Translations under genes and position numbers: made by a program
Assembly: GCA_002336895.1 (NCBI GenBank)
Contig: DDFC01000035.1
Coordinates: forward strand, 195,741 to 259,740
DNA length: 64,000 nt
DNA from: Verrucomicrobiaceae bacterium UBA1938
GTDB taxonomy: Bacteria > Verrucomicrobiota > Verrucomicrobiia > Verrucomicrobiales > Verrucomicrobiaceae
Direction: 5' to 3'
Notes under the pieces: generated by a model
What the model saw: only the letters and a program-made list of their open reading frames with translations
Told to the model about the DNA's origin: nothing
Databases searched by the model: none
Part shown: piece by piece, positions 50,675 through 59,727 of the stretch
How positions within the stretch are numbered: position 1 is the stretch's first letter
Layout of the letters: every line of letters starts with the position of its first letter

Positions 50675-52045
50675 ATGTGGAAAGGCCGTTTTGCTCAGGA
50701 AACCAGCGCTCTCGTGCAGCGCTACGGAGAATCAGTGTCATTTGACTGGCGGCTCTACGCCCATGACATCGCTGGCTCCATCGCTCATTCCAAGGGCCTG
50801 CTCAAAGCGGGCATCCTCACCGCAGAGGAGCAGCAGAAGATCGAAACTGGCCTGCTGGCCATCCGCCAGGAGATCGAAGCCGGTAATTTTGAGTTCAAGG
50901 AGTCCCTGGAAGATGTCCACATGAACATCGAATCCGAGCTGACCAAGCGCATCGGCCCCGCTGGCGCCAAGCTTCACACCGCCCGCAGCCGGAATGATCA
51001 GGTGGCCACGGATGTACGCCTCTACTGCCGCGCCGAAATCGACCGTATCCGCAGCCTCGTCTCCGCCATGCAGGCAGCCCTCGTCGAATGCGCCGAGCGC
51101 GGCGGTGAGACCGTCATGCCCGGCTACACTCACCTGCAGCGCGGCCAGCCGGTGCTGTTTGCCCACCATCTGCTCGCCTATGTGGAGATGCTCAGTCGGG
51201 ACTCCGACCGCCTGGCCGACTGCCGCAAGCGGCTGAATGTCATGCCCCTCGGCTCGGGCGCGCTCGCCGGCAGCACGATCATCCTCGACCGCGAATTCGT
51301 GGCGCAGCATCTCGGCTTTGACTCCGTGACGCAGAACTCCATGGACGCCGTCAGCGACCGCGATTTCGTTGCCGAGCTGCTCTTCGCCCTCTCCCTCCTT
51401 GGCGTGCACCTTTCCCGCTTGAGCGAGGACGTCATCCTCTGGGCCAGCGCCGAATTCGGATTTATAACGCTGAGCGACGCCCACACCACCGGCTCCTCCC
51501 TGATGCCGCAGAAAAAGAACCCGGACGTGGCCGAGCTCACCCGTGGCAAATCAGCGCGTCTGATCGGCAACCTCATGAGCATCCTCACCCTGCTCAAGGG
51601 CCTGCCCATGACCTACAACCGCGACCTGCAAGAGGACAAGGAGCCGCTCTTTGACTCCATCGACACCACCATCCTCGCGCTGGAGGTCTTCACCGAGATG
51701 ATCACCGGAATGGATGTGAACGCCGCCAAAACGACCGCCGCCGCAAGCGACCCGATGCTGCTGGCCACGGACCTCGCCGACTATCTCGTGAACCATGGCG
51801 TCCCCTTCCGTCAGGCCCATGAAGTCATTGGCAAACTGGTGGCCTACTCCATCGAGCAGCAGCGTGCCTTTGGAGAGATGTCCCTGGAGGAATTTCAACG
51901 CTTCTCCCCAGCCTTTGCCGCCGATGTAACCGCCTGCCTCAATCTGGAAACCGCCATGACAGCACGCAAAGGCATCGGCGCTCCATCGCCACTGAATGTG
52001 AAAACGCAGCTGGCCCGCTGGCGCAAAGCCCTCACCACCGAGTAA
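50675..52045 (+). CDS. argH: Argininosuccinate lyase
   Basis: The 456-residue protein begins MWKGRFAQETSALVQRYGES, matching ArgH, and has TARSRNDQVATD, the catalytic region with HLQRGQPV, and the superfamily signature GSSLMPQKKNPD near residue 277. It splits argininosuccinate to arginine and fumarate in the cytoplasm, the last step of arginine synthesis. No other arg gene is in the window. The Nudix gene follows five bases downstream. Confidence 0.95.
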   Translation: MWKGRFAQETSALVQRYGESVSFDWRLYAHDIAGSIAHSKGLLKAGILTAEEQQKIETGLLAIRQEIEAGNFEFKESLEDVHMNIESELTKRIGPAGAKLHTARSRNDQVATDVRLYCRAEIDRIRSLVSAMQAALVECAERGGETVMPGYTHLQRGQPVLFAHHLLAYVEMLSRDSDRLADCRKRLNVMPLGSGALAGSTIILDREFVAQHLGFDSVTQNSMDAVSDRDFVAELLFALSLLGVHLSRLSEDVILWASAEFGFITLSDAHTTGSSLMPQKKNPDVAELTRGKSARLIGNLMSILTLLKGLPMTYNRDLQEDKEPLFDSIDTTILALEVFTEMITGMDVNAAKTTAAASDPMLLATDLADYLVNHGVPFRQAHEVIGKLVAYSIEQQRAFGEMSLEEFQRFSPAFAADVTACLNLETAMTARKGIGAPSPLNVKTQLARWRKALTTE

Positions 52046-52050
52046 CCGGC

Positions 52051-52653
52051 ATGCAGATCCCGGAATTTGAAATCTACACGCCCGGCGTCGAAGCCGGATG
52101 GCAGAAAACCCGCAGCGAGGTGGTCTTCGATCACCGCCACGTGGGCGTCGAGAAGGCGTTTTTCACCACTCCAAACCGCCCCTCCGAGGTGCCTTGGATG
52201 GTCGTGAAACGCAAAGCGGCCGTGGCCATCGCCCCCGTTCTGGAGGACGGCCGCTTTGTCATGGTTCATCAGGAGCGCCTGCCCGTGATGCAGACTCTCT
52301 GGGAATTTCCCGCCGGCCAGATCGACTCCGAGGTCACCCGCGAGTCCATCATCCATACCATTCAGAATGAACTGCGTGAGGAGTGCGGCTGCGCTCTCCA
52401 CCCGGATCTGGGCACGCTTCAGTCACTCGGCTGGTTTTTTCCTTCGCAAGGTTTCACCGATGAAATCGTTTATCTCTTTACGGCGAAGCCCGTGTGTGTC
52501 GTCAGCCGTCCGGAACCGGATGGAAGCGAGCACATCAGCGACGTGCGGTTTGTCAGCGCGGGAGAACTGCGTGGGATGATTGCTGCCAATGCGATCACCA
52601 ACGCCTTGACGCTGGCTCTTTACGCACGGATCGCGGCCCAAGGACTGCCGTAG
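52051..52653 (+). CDS. Nudix hydrolase (ADP-ribose-pyrophosphatase-like)
   Basis: The 200-residue protein has a Nudix box with WEFPAGQID leading to RESIIHTIQNELREECGCAL. The box keeps the metal-binding ELREECG core but has Asn in place of the first Arg of REUXEE, so the match is slightly altered. The upstream KRKAAVAIAPVLEDGRFVMVHQER and the total length suit the ADP-ribose pyrophosphatase subgroup. It hydrolyses a nucleoside-diphosphate-linked compound; the substrate is not established. It lies between argH and tatC. Confidence 0.8.
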   Translation: MQIPEFEIYTPGVEAGWQKTRSEVVFDHRHVGVEKAFFTTPNRPSEVPWMVVKRKAAVAIAPVLEDGRFVMVHQERLPVMQTLWEFPAGQIDSEVTRESIIHTIQNELREECGCALHPDLGTLQSLGWFFPSQGFTDEIVYLFTAKPVCVVSRPEPDGSEHISDVRFVSAGELRGMIAANAITNALTLALYARIAAQGLP

Positions 52654-52692
52654 TCCTCAGCACCCGCAATCCCCCTACCCCATTCAACTCCC

Positions 52693-53844
52693 ATGTGGTC
52701 CGGCATTCTCCAAAAAGTCTTCAAAGTTCGCGAAAAAGTCGCCCTGAATCTGGGCGGCGACAACGATGAGGAAAAGCCATTCCTCGATCACCTCGAGGAT
52801 CTGCGCACCATGATCGTGCGCATGGCGATGACACTCCTCGTCACCACCATCATCACCTTCTGCTTCTACGAGCAGCTCTTCGCCATCATCAAGCACCCGC
52901 TCTGGGCCACCGGCGTCATCAAGACGGAGCAGGATCTCAAAAACATGCTTCAGATTCTGACCCCCCAGGAGGGCTTCCTCATGGTGATGAATCTGGCGCT
53001 GATAGCGGCGGTCATCTTCGCATTTCCGCTGCTTCTGCTCTTCCTGCTGCAGTTCATCCTCCCGGGTCTGAAGCAGTCGGAAAAGAAGGCCATTTTCCCC
53101 GCCATTGGCATTGGTGCCGGCTTGTTTTTGCTCGGCTCCAGCTTCGCATTCTATGTGGTCCTCCCCAAGGCGCTGGAGTTCTTCTACACCTTCAATGAAA
53201 GCCTCGGCATGAGCAACGGCTGGAGGCTCGATGGCTACGTCAAGTTCGCCACGCGCTTCATCCTCCTCTTCGGCGTGGCGTTTGAGCTGCCGGTCATCGT
53301 TATGGTGCTGGTCAAGCTGGACTTCCTCAACTACCGCCTGATGAGCACCACGCGCTCCTACGCCATCGTGGCCATCGCCATCTTTGCCGCGATCGTGACT
53401 CCCACGCCGGACCCCTTCACCATGCTGGTGCTGGCCGGCCCGCTCTATGTGCTCTATGAGACCTGCATCTGGCTGGCCTACTTCATGGAGAAAAAAGACC
53501 GCGCCGCCTATCCGGAATACTACGCCGAGATCGACAAGGACGCCAAGGAACTGGAGCAATCCACCACCGACGAATGGGACAACGAGAACTACAATCCGTG
53601 GTCCTCTGCCGACGACGATGAGGATGAAAAGGACGACTACCAGTCGCCCGCCGCCAAACCGTCCGCCCCGCCGCCCGAAGTTGAACACGCTGACACCGAA
53701 AACCTCGGCGAAGACCAAAGCTCCAAGATGCCCGAGGAGGATGAAGCCCCCTCTGACAGCCCCGCCCGCGAAAAGACGCTCGAGGAACTCGCCCGCGAGG
53801 ATGAGAAGAACTCCGGAGCTGGCGATCAGCCTCACCAGCCGTAA
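52693..53844 (+). CDS. tatC: Sec-independent protein translocase TatC with long acidic tail
   Basis: The TatC core has the FLDHLEDLRTMIVR start, six membrane segments, the conserved Glu in LLFGVAFELPVIV and the IVTPTPDPFTM end. It forms the twin-arginine signal receptor of the Tat translocase, whose likely clients include the FAD oxidoreductase at 9950. Usual TatC has about 250 residues, while this one has 383. The extra ~120 C-terminal residues are cytoplasmic, very rich in Asp and Glu (ADDDEDEKDD) and apparently disordered. No tatA/B gene is adjacent. Confidence 0.93.
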   Translation: MWSGILQKVFKVREKVALNLGGDNDEEKPFLDHLEDLRTMIVRMAMTLLVTTIITFCFYEQLFAIIKHPLWATGVIKTEQDLKNMLQILTPQEGFLMVMNLALIAAVIFAFPLLLLFLLQFILPGLKQSEKKAIFPAIGIGAGLFLLGSSFAFYVVLPKALEFFYTFNESLGMSNGWRLDGYVKFATRFILLFGVAFELPVIVMVLVKLDFLNYRLMSTTRSYAIVAIAIFAAIVTPTPDPFTMLVLAGPLYVLYETCIWLAYFMEKKDRAAYPEYYAEIDKDAKELEQSTTDEWDNENYNPWSSADDDEDEKDDYQSPAAKPSAPPPEVEHADTENLGEDQSSKMPEEDEAPSDSPAREKTLEELAREDEKNSGAGDQPHQP

Positions 53845-53874
53845 GCAGCAGCGACCACGCTAAATGAACTCACG

Positions 53875-53900
53875 GAGGCACGGGCAAAAACCCGTGCCTC
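53875..53900. terminator. Bidirectional terminator between tatC and the zinc-ribbon gene
   Basis: GAGGCACGGG, a CAAAAA loop, then CCCGTGCCTC forms a perfect ten-base-pair stem between the convergent genes, 31 bases after tatC and just before the stop of the zinc-ribbon gene. No long T run follows on either strand, but the stem is strong. Confidence 0.7.
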
Positions 53901-53901
53901 T

Positions 53902-55134
53902 TCAGCGTTCAGGAGCCCCCTCGCAGTCGATCACCAGCAGGCACGGGGCATCCGCCTGGATGTCCAGCTTGCGCACCAGCAGGCGTGTCAGGTAGGCCCG
54001 GCCCCAGTCGGTCTCACGATCCAAAAACCTCCCCAACGGCGTCTCGCGCTCTACGCACGCCACAAAGTGCGGCTCTCCTCCGGCCGAAACCTGCACATCA
54101 AACGTGAGGTACTTGGGCCGCAGCTCCGCTGGTATGTCCAGCCCATGACTGGGTCGCATGCCCACATGAAACCATCCCGTTTCATCCGCAGCCTGTTTGA
54201 AAAAAGCCTCCAGCTTGGCCGCATGCGTTTCATACAGCAGCGGCCAGAAAATGCGGCGCTTGCCATCAGTCCCCGTTTCAAGGCGGATCAGGGCGCCATT
54301 TGCACAGGTTGAGGTCACCAGACGGAAGACCGGCGACGGCTGGCCGCTGGGCAGCAGCAGCGGCATGCCGGAGATGCGCGCAAGCAGTCTCAGCTCCGTT
54401 TTTGTTGCGCCTATCCCTCCAAACAGCGCCTCGATTTCAGCACTGTACTTTTCCGCTTCATGGATGCACGCAGCACGGCGCGCAGCCGTGTCTGCGGCAA
54501 ACAACTCTGTGACCAATGCCTTCGCATCCGCAGCGATGGCCGTCGTATCCGGCGGCGGAAACTGGGCTCGCGCCACCTGCGGCTGCACTGGCATCGGCAC
54601 CACCGGCACTGTGGCTTTGGCCGAGGCTGCGGCACCCGGCTGCACAGCGGGGGCGTTGACACTGTCCCACCACAACCACAAAGTGAGGCTGCACACCGCC
54701 GTGAAGGCCAGCAGGATCAAGGCGTTCCGCCAGGCAGAAGAGCGTAAATGAGGCGGCGGCACAAACTCCTCCGGCGCTGGCGAAGGTGCGCCTACCGGTT
54801 GCAGCGCCTGCGACGGCTGCAGCATCTGTCGAGCGATCCCCCCCGGCGCCACCTGCGGCGGCCCCTGCCATGCGGAAGGATGTGCATAGGCACCTGGATC
54901 TGGTGCATACGGCTGCGTTGCAGGCGGCGGCTGATATTCCGCCGGATTCGGCTGCGCCGTCCTCCTCTTCACCTGCGCCACCGCCGCCACCTGGGCATAC
55001 GCACCAAAATATCCCCGTGGTGCATTGTGCGCGCAATGCGGGCACTGCACCATCCCCTCCATGCTCTGCTGCATGGAGAGAAATGCCTGCCCGCAGGCCG
55101 GGCAGACCAGGCTTGTTGTGGTGCCGGAATTCAT
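53902..55134 (-). CDS. Zinc-ribbon membrane protein of unknown function
   Basis: The ATG at 55134 (MNSGTTTSLVCPACGQAF) is chosen over a TTG three codons earlier. The 410-residue product has an N-terminal zinc ribbon with two Cys pairs (CPACGQAF and CPHCAHN), a Pro/Ala/Gln-rich linker, one membrane segment (ALILLAFTAVCSLTLWLWW, about residues 137-155) and a C-terminal domain of about 240 residues outside the membrane. Such layouts are common in Verrucomicrobiota proteins of unknown function. No catalytic motif was recognised. Confidence 0.7.
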   Translation of the reverse strand: MNSGTTTSLVCPACGQAFLSMQQSMEGMVQCPHCAHNAPRGYFGAYAQVAAVAQVKRRTAQPNPAEYQPPPATQPYAPDPGAYAHPSAWQGPPQVAPGGIARQMLQPSQALQPVGAPSPAPEEFVPPPHLRSSAWRNALILLAFTAVCSLTLWLWWDSVNAPAVQPGAAASAKATVPVVPMPVQPQVARAQFPPPDTTAIAADAKALVTELFAADTAARRAACIHEAEKYSAEIEALFGGIGATKTELRLLARISGMPLLLPSGQPSPVFRLVTSTCANGALIRLETGTDGKRRIFWPLLYETHAAKLEAFFKQAADETGWFHVGMRPSHGLDIPAELRPKYLTFDVQVSAGGEPHFVACVERETPLGRFLDRETDWGRAYLTRLLVRKLDIQADAPCLLVIDCEGAPER

Positions 55135-55260
55135 CGTGCGCAAAAAACTTAACGCATGCGCGAATTCTTGCGCGAGCTGTTTGCATCAATCCGCCACATC
55201 GTCGGTACGCACACAGATTTTCTGGCGCAGAGAGCGGCATGCAGTAGATTTTCCTTTCGC

Positions 55261-55983
55261 ATGAGTCGCCCTAATGATGATTTGAAGCCCGTTCCCCGCC
55301 ATATCGCCATGATTATGGACGGAAACGGCCGCTGGGCGAAGGAACGCGGCCTGCCCCGCACCGAGGGCCACCGCATGGGGGCTGAAACCGTGCGCCGCGT
55401 GGTGGAATGCTGCGGTGAGATCGGGGTCGAATTCCTCACCCTCTACGCCTTTTCCGCCGAAAACTGGAAGCGGCCCAAACGCGAGGTCGAGGCCCTCATG
55501 AAGCTTCTCGAAATCTTCCTGCGCGGAGAGCTGGAACTCATGATGAAGCAAAACGTCCGCCTGCAGGCCATCGGCCGCCTGCACGACCTCCCGCAGTCCT
55601 GCCAGGACGAGCTGCACCGCTGCATCGAGACCACCTCCCAGAACACCGGCCTCACCCTCATCCTGGCGCTCAGCTACGGCGGCCGGGAGGAGATCGTTGA
55701 CGGTGTGAAAAGCCTCCTGCGCAGCGTCGAAAGCGGCCACCTGGACAAGGCCATGATCGATGCCGAGGTGTTCAGCAAGCATCTCTACACCCGCTACTAT
55801 CCGGATCCTGACCTGCTCATCCGCACCTCGGGGGAGATGCGACTGTCCAATTTCCTGCTCTGGCAGGTCAGCTACACCGAATTTTACATCACCGAAAAGC
55901 TCTGGCCGGACTTCTCCAAAGAGGACCTCAAGACGGCCATTCGTGCCTTCCACCAGCGCAACCGCCGCTTCGGCGGCGTGTGA
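55261..55983 (+). CDS. uppS: Isoprenyl (undecaprenyl) diphosphate synthase
   Basis: The ATG at 55261 gives 240 residues, the normal size; an upstream frame to 55156 adds unlike residues. Diagnostic motifs are HIAMIMDGNGRWAKERGL with catalytic Asp20, FSAENWKRPKREV, and the end DLLIRTSGEMRLSNFLLWQ. It condenses isopentenyl units into undecaprenyl diphosphate in cis, the carrier lipid used for peptidoglycan and for the EPS locus in this window. It is not in an operon with other cell-wall genes here. Confidence 0.95.
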   Translation: MSRPNDDLKPVPRHIAMIMDGNGRWAKERGLPRTEGHRMGAETVRRVVECCGEIGVEFLTLYAFSAENWKRPKREVEALMKLLEIFLRGELELMMKQNVRLQAIGRLHDLPQSCQDELHRCIETTSQNTGLTLILALSYGGREEIVDGVKSLLRSVESGHLDKAMIDAEVFSKHLYTRYYPDPDLLIRTSGEMRLSNFLLWQVSYTEFYITEKLWPDFSKEDLKTAIRAFHQRNRRFGGV

Positions 55984-56046
55984 CGATTGTTGACCTCACC
56001 CCCAATTGCTGCGATAACGCTCTCCCAACCCAATCATACTGCTCGA

Positions 56047-57522
56047 ATGCCTGACAACCCGGACACCCACCTGATCATTGTGGATCCTGACACCGACTTC
56101 CTCGCTTGGGCCGCAGCCCACCTGAAAGCACCGGGCGTTTCCATCAGCACATTCGAGCGAGGCGAGGACGCCCTGGCATCCTACGTCAAAAAGCGGGCCG
56201 ACCTGCTTTTGTCCGAAGTCCGCCTCAATGGCTCCAACGGCATCGAGCTGCTCAAGCGCCTGCGCCAGACCGACCCGCACTCGATGGTCATCCTCTTCAG
56301 CGGCACTGCCACCACCAGCCATGTCATCGAGGCCATGCGTCTCGGTGCCTACGACGTGCTGGCCAAGGAGCGCCTGCCCTACGAGCTGCGCACCGTGGTC
56401 GAAAGCGCCCTTTCTTCCATCGAGGCCCGTAAGATCACCCGTGCACAAACGGCGGATGTTCCCACCGAGTCGATTCAGGAGACCATCATAGGCCGATCCC
56501 CCCCCATGCAGGAGGTGTTCAAGCTCATCGGACGCGTCTCACGCTCGGACGCCCCGGTGATGATCACTGGCGAAAGCGGCTGCGGCAAGGAGCTCGTTGC
56601 CGGAGCCATCCACAAGTTCAGCCCGCGCGCGCAGAAGGAGTTTGTGGCCATCAACATCACCGCCATTCCGGACAACCTCCTGGAAAGCGAGATCTTCGGC
56701 CATGAAAAAGGCTCCTTCACTGGCGCGGTCAACCAGCGCGTCGGCCGCTTTGAGCAGTGCGACGGCGGCACCCTCTTCCTCGACGAAATCGGCGACATGC
56801 CCCTGGCCGTGCAGAGCAAGCTCCTGCGCGTGCTGCAGGAGGGTCAGTACTCCCGAGTCGGCAGCAACCAGACGCTCAAGACCGACGTCCGCGTCCTTGC
56901 CGCCACCAACAAGAATCTCGAAGAAGAAGTCGCCAAGGGCAATTTCCGCGAGGACCTCTTCTACCGCCTCAATGTGGTGCGCATCCACATCCCGCCGCTC
57001 CGTGAGCGCCGTGAGGACGTGCGCCTGCTCGCCGAGTTCTTCCTCCATCGCATTTCTGCACGCCGCCGTGGTCCTCAGATGCGCTTCACCGATGACGCGC
57101 TGGACATGCTTGATGCCTACGACTGGCCGGGCAACGTGCGCGAGCTGGAAAACACCATCCAGCGCGCCTGCGCCCTGTGCAATTCCGACGTGCTGCTCCC
57201 CTCCGACATCCCGCTCGGCAGCAAGGGCGCCCGCCACATGGACCCCTCCAGCACTGTCACCCGCATGCGAGATGCCCTCAGCATGCTCGTCAGCGTGGCG
57301 GAAAAAACACCGGACATCGAGCTGCTGCCCTGGGTGGAGCGCGAGCTCTCCCGTCTGGCCTACCGTCATTTTGGCGAAGACGCAGACCGCACAGCCAAAT
57401 TCCTCGGCGTCAACACCTCGGCCTTGGAGAGTCACCTCAGCGCACCAGCGGTGAAAAAAGCCGCCATTGATGCTCAGCTCAGCTCGCCCCCTGCCGCAAA
57501 GAAGGCCAAAAAGGCAAGCTGA
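56047..57522 (+). CDS. Sigma-54-dependent NtrC-type regulator with altered receiver
   Basis: The ATG at 56047 (MPDNPDTHLIIVDPDTDFLA) gives 491 residues. The receiver has Glu57 (LLLSEVRLNGSNG) where the phosphoacceptor Asp is expected; the Thr/Ser (FSGTATT) and Lys (LAKERLP) positions are kept. The AAA+ domain has Walker A GESGCGKE, the sigma-54 contact loop as GSFTGA rather than the usual GAFTGA, Walker B GGTLFLDEIGDM and an R-finger region LREDLFYRLNV-like. A Fis-like helix-turn-helix is only weakly visible (AKFLGVNTSALESHL), and a Lys/Ala-rich tail follows. It should activate sigma-54 promoters, perhaps without phosphorylation. Confidence 0.87.
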   Translation: MPDNPDTHLIIVDPDTDFLAWAAAHLKAPGVSISTFERGEDALASYVKKRADLLLSEVRLNGSNGIELLKRLRQTDPHSMVILFSGTATTSHVIEAMRLGAYDVLAKERLPYELRTVVESALSSIEARKITRAQTADVPTESIQETIIGRSPPMQEVFKLIGRVSRSDAPVMITGESGCGKELVAGAIHKFSPRAQKEFVAINITAIPDNLLESEIFGHEKGSFTGAVNQRVGRFEQCDGGTLFLDEIGDMPLAVQSKLLRVLQEGQYSRVGSNQTLKTDVRVLAATNKNLEEEVAKGNFREDLFYRLNVVRIHIPPLRERREDVRLLAEFFLHRISARRRGPQMRFTDDALDMLDAYDWPGNVRELENTIQRACALCNSDVLLPSDIPLGSKGARHMDPSSTVTRMRDALSMLVSVAEKTPDIELLPWVERELSRLAYRHFGEDADRTAKFLGVNTSALESHLSAPAVKKAAIDAQLSSPPAAKKAKKAS

Positions 57523-57600
57523 ACACTGATCTGGAGCCCCGATACACCAAGGGCATTTCATTCGCTAGACACACCACCAACCCGACGTACCCGCATTCCT

Positions 57601-58293
57601 ATGCTCAAACAACTCACGCTCACCGCCCTCGCGGCGCTCGCACTCACCACCGCTCAGGCCGAAGATGGCTGGACCTCCCTGTTTAATGGCAAGGACCTCT
57701 CTGGCTGGAAGTCCAATGAAGAAGTCCCCGGTGTCTTCACCGTCGAAAACGGCGAACTCAAGGTCAGCGGCGGCCGCGCCCACCTGTTCTACGTCGGCCC
57801 CAATGGCGATGCCAAGTTTCAGAGCTTCGAACTGAAGCTCAAGGTCAAGACCACCCCTGGTTCCAACAGCGGCGTGTACTTCCACACCCAGTATCAGGAC
57901 AAGGGCTGGCCGGACAAAGGCTACGAGTGCCAGGTGAACAGCACCCACACCGACCCCAAGAAAACCGGCAGCCTCTACGGTGTCATCAACATCCTCGCCC
58001 TCCTGGAAGGCCAGAAGGAACCTGAAGGTGGCAAACACATCAAGGTGCCCCTCGCCCCCAGCACGGATGGCGAATGGTTTGACTACCTCATCAAGGTCGA
58101 AGGCAAGCACATCACCCTTTCCGTCAATGGCAAGGTCACCGTCGATTTCGTCGAGCCCGAAGGCTGGGATCCCGCCAAGGAGCTGAAGAACATGCCCGGC
58201 CGCAAGCTCAGCGAAGGCACCTTCGCCATCCAGGGCCACGACCCCAAGAGCACCACTTACTTCAAAGACATCTCCGTCAAGGTGCTGCCTTGA
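57601..58293 (+). CDS. Secreted DUF1080 (3-keto-disaccharide hydrolase) protein
   Basis: The 230-residue product has a signal peptide (MLKQLTLTALAALALTTAQA) and a concanavalin-like DUF1080 domain: WTSLFNGKDLSGWKS, SGVYFHTQYQDKGWPDKGYECQV and the C-terminal GTFAIQGHDPKSTTYFKDI. DUF1080 proteins are greatly expanded in Planctomycetota and Verrucomicrobiota, and some hydrolyse 3-keto-disaccharides. It probably acts in the periplasm on sugars, but the substrate is not shown. A strong terminator follows it. Confidence 0.88.
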   Translation: MLKQLTLTALAALALTTAQAEDGWTSLFNGKDLSGWKSNEEVPGVFTVENGELKVSGGRAHLFYVGPNGDAKFQSFELKLKVKTTPGSNSGVYFHTQYQDKGWPDKGYECQVNSTHTDPKKTGSLYGVINILALLEGQKEPEGGKHIKVPLAPSTDGEWFDYLIKVEGKHITLSVNGKVTVDFVEPEGWDPAKELKNMPGRKLSEGTFAIQGHDPKSTTYFKDISVKVLP

Positions 58294-58323
58294 TCTGACA
58301 GCTTTCACAAGTATCTCAGCACA

Positions 58324-58354
58324 GCGGGCGTCCAAACAGGACGCCCGCTTTTTT
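58324..58354 (+). terminator. Rho-independent terminator after the DUF1080 gene
   Basis: GCGGGCGTCC, loop AAACA, GGACGCCCGC gives a perfect ten-base-pair stem followed by six T residues. It lies 31 bases after the DUF1080 stop and is the clearest intrinsic terminator in the window. Confidence 0.93.
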
Positions 58355-58425
58355 GTGATCAACGAAGCCGCCAACTTGCCTGACGATTCATTTGACGGAG
58401 GGCTCGCTGCTGAGCACTGAGCAGC

Positions 58426-59610
58426 ATGCTCCTCAACCACGGCATCCATCTCGGCTACTGCACCAACATCCACCGCGGCGAAACGTGGGAGGAAACTTGG
58501 AACGGGCTCAAAAACTACACCCTGCGCGTGAAGGATCGCGTCAGCGGCGGCAAGCCCTATGGCATCGGCTTGCGGCTCAGCCACCAGGCAGCTCTGGAGC
58601 TCAGTGCACCGGGAAAAATCGATGAATTTAAAGCCTGGCTGGAGGCCAATGGCTGCTACGTTTTCACCATCAATGGCTTCCCCTACGGCTCCTTCCACGG
58701 CACCCGTGTGAAAGAGCATGTCTTCAAGCCGGACTGGAGCACCACGGAGCGCCTCGAATACACCAATCTGCTCTTCGACATCCTGGCGCAGCTTCTGCCT
58801 CCGGGTGTGAGCGGCAGCGTCAGCACCTTGCCCGGTTCCCACAAGACCTTCGGCATCGGCTCCGACGAACTGCACGCCATCTTTTCCAATCTGCGCAAGT
58901 GCCGCGAGCACATCGAGCAGGTCGCCACAAAAAGCGGTCACGATCTGCACTTGGGTCTGGAACCCGAGCCCCTCGGCCTCTTTGAGACCAGCGGCGAAAC
59001 CCTGAAGTTTTTCGGCCTCTACTTTGACCGCCATCCACAGGACCGTGACTTCTTCAAATTCGTGGGCCTGAACTACGACACCTGCCATCTGGCCATCGAA
59101 TTCGAGGACGCCCAGACCGCGCTGAAACGCCTCACAGAAAACGGTATCCGCATCAGCAAGCTGCACTTCAGCTCCGCCCTCAAGCTCAAGCCCACGCCTG
59201 AAAACGTGGTCAAGCTGCATGCCTTCGACGAACCGGTGTACTTCCATCAGGTCATCGCGAGTTATGGCAAAGACGAGCCTCTGCGCCGTTTCAAGGACCT
59301 ACCTGACGCTTTGCAGTTTGCCCAGACCAGCCCAGACAGCCTTGGTGAGGAATGGCGCGTCCATTTCCACATCCCTATCCATGCCCAGCCCGGCGGCGGT
59401 TTCGACAGCACACGCGATCATTTGATCGGTGCCATGGACTGGCTGTCCCAAAACCCCGCCAGATGCCAGCACATCGAAATGGAGACCTACACCTGGGAAG
59501 TCCTGCCGCTGGAAATGCGCAGCGGCGATGTGGTGGACCAGCTCGTGCGCGAGTACGAGTGGACGCTGGCAGAGATGAGCAGCCGAAATCTGACGGTCAA
59601 GACAGCCTGA
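58426..59610 (+). CDS. eboE: EboE-type metabolite traffic protein
   Basis: The 394-residue protein begins MLLNHGIHLGYCTNIHRGET, the hallmark of EboE (the GYCTNIHRGETW motif), and reads like a xylose-isomerase-type TIM barrel with HLGLEPEPLGLFET and FVGLNYDTCHLAIEFE. EboE belongs to the eboABCDEF set, proposed to move precursors of compounds such as scytonemin or other metabolites to the periplasm. The other ebo genes are not visible here, so it may act alone or with genes elsewhere. The molecular function is not established. Confidence 0.85.
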   Translation: MLLNHGIHLGYCTNIHRGETWEETWNGLKNYTLRVKDRVSGGKPYGIGLRLSHQAALELSAPGKIDEFKAWLEANGCYVFTINGFPYGSFHGTRVKEHVFKPDWSTTERLEYTNLLFDILAQLLPPGVSGSVSTLPGSHKTFGIGSDELHAIFSNLRKCREHIEQVATKSGHDLHLGLEPEPLGLFETSGETLKFFGLYFDRHPQDRDFFKFVGLNYDTCHLAIEFEDAQTALKRLTENGIRISKLHFSSALKLKPTPENVVKLHAFDEPVYFHQVIASYGKDEPLRRFKDLPDALQFAQTSPDSLGEEWRVHFHIPIHAQPGGGFDSTRDHLIGAMDWLSQNPARCQHIEMETYTWEVLPLEMRSGDVVDQLVREYEWTLAEMSSRNLTVKTA

Positions 59611-59727
59611 TCATTAGCCAGATGATGGGCAGGCCGCCTATGCTTGCCGCACATGACGACTTCTTGACCCCTGCCCTCTTGACATCGCCTCTTCCAGCCC
59701 CCAAGTCTGAACTCCCCTTTTCCCAAC

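Noticed and set aside
57565..59247. Minus-strand open frame of 560 codons
   Set aside because: It covers the DUF1080 gene and part of eboE antisense and crosses a strong terminator; no domain is recognisable.
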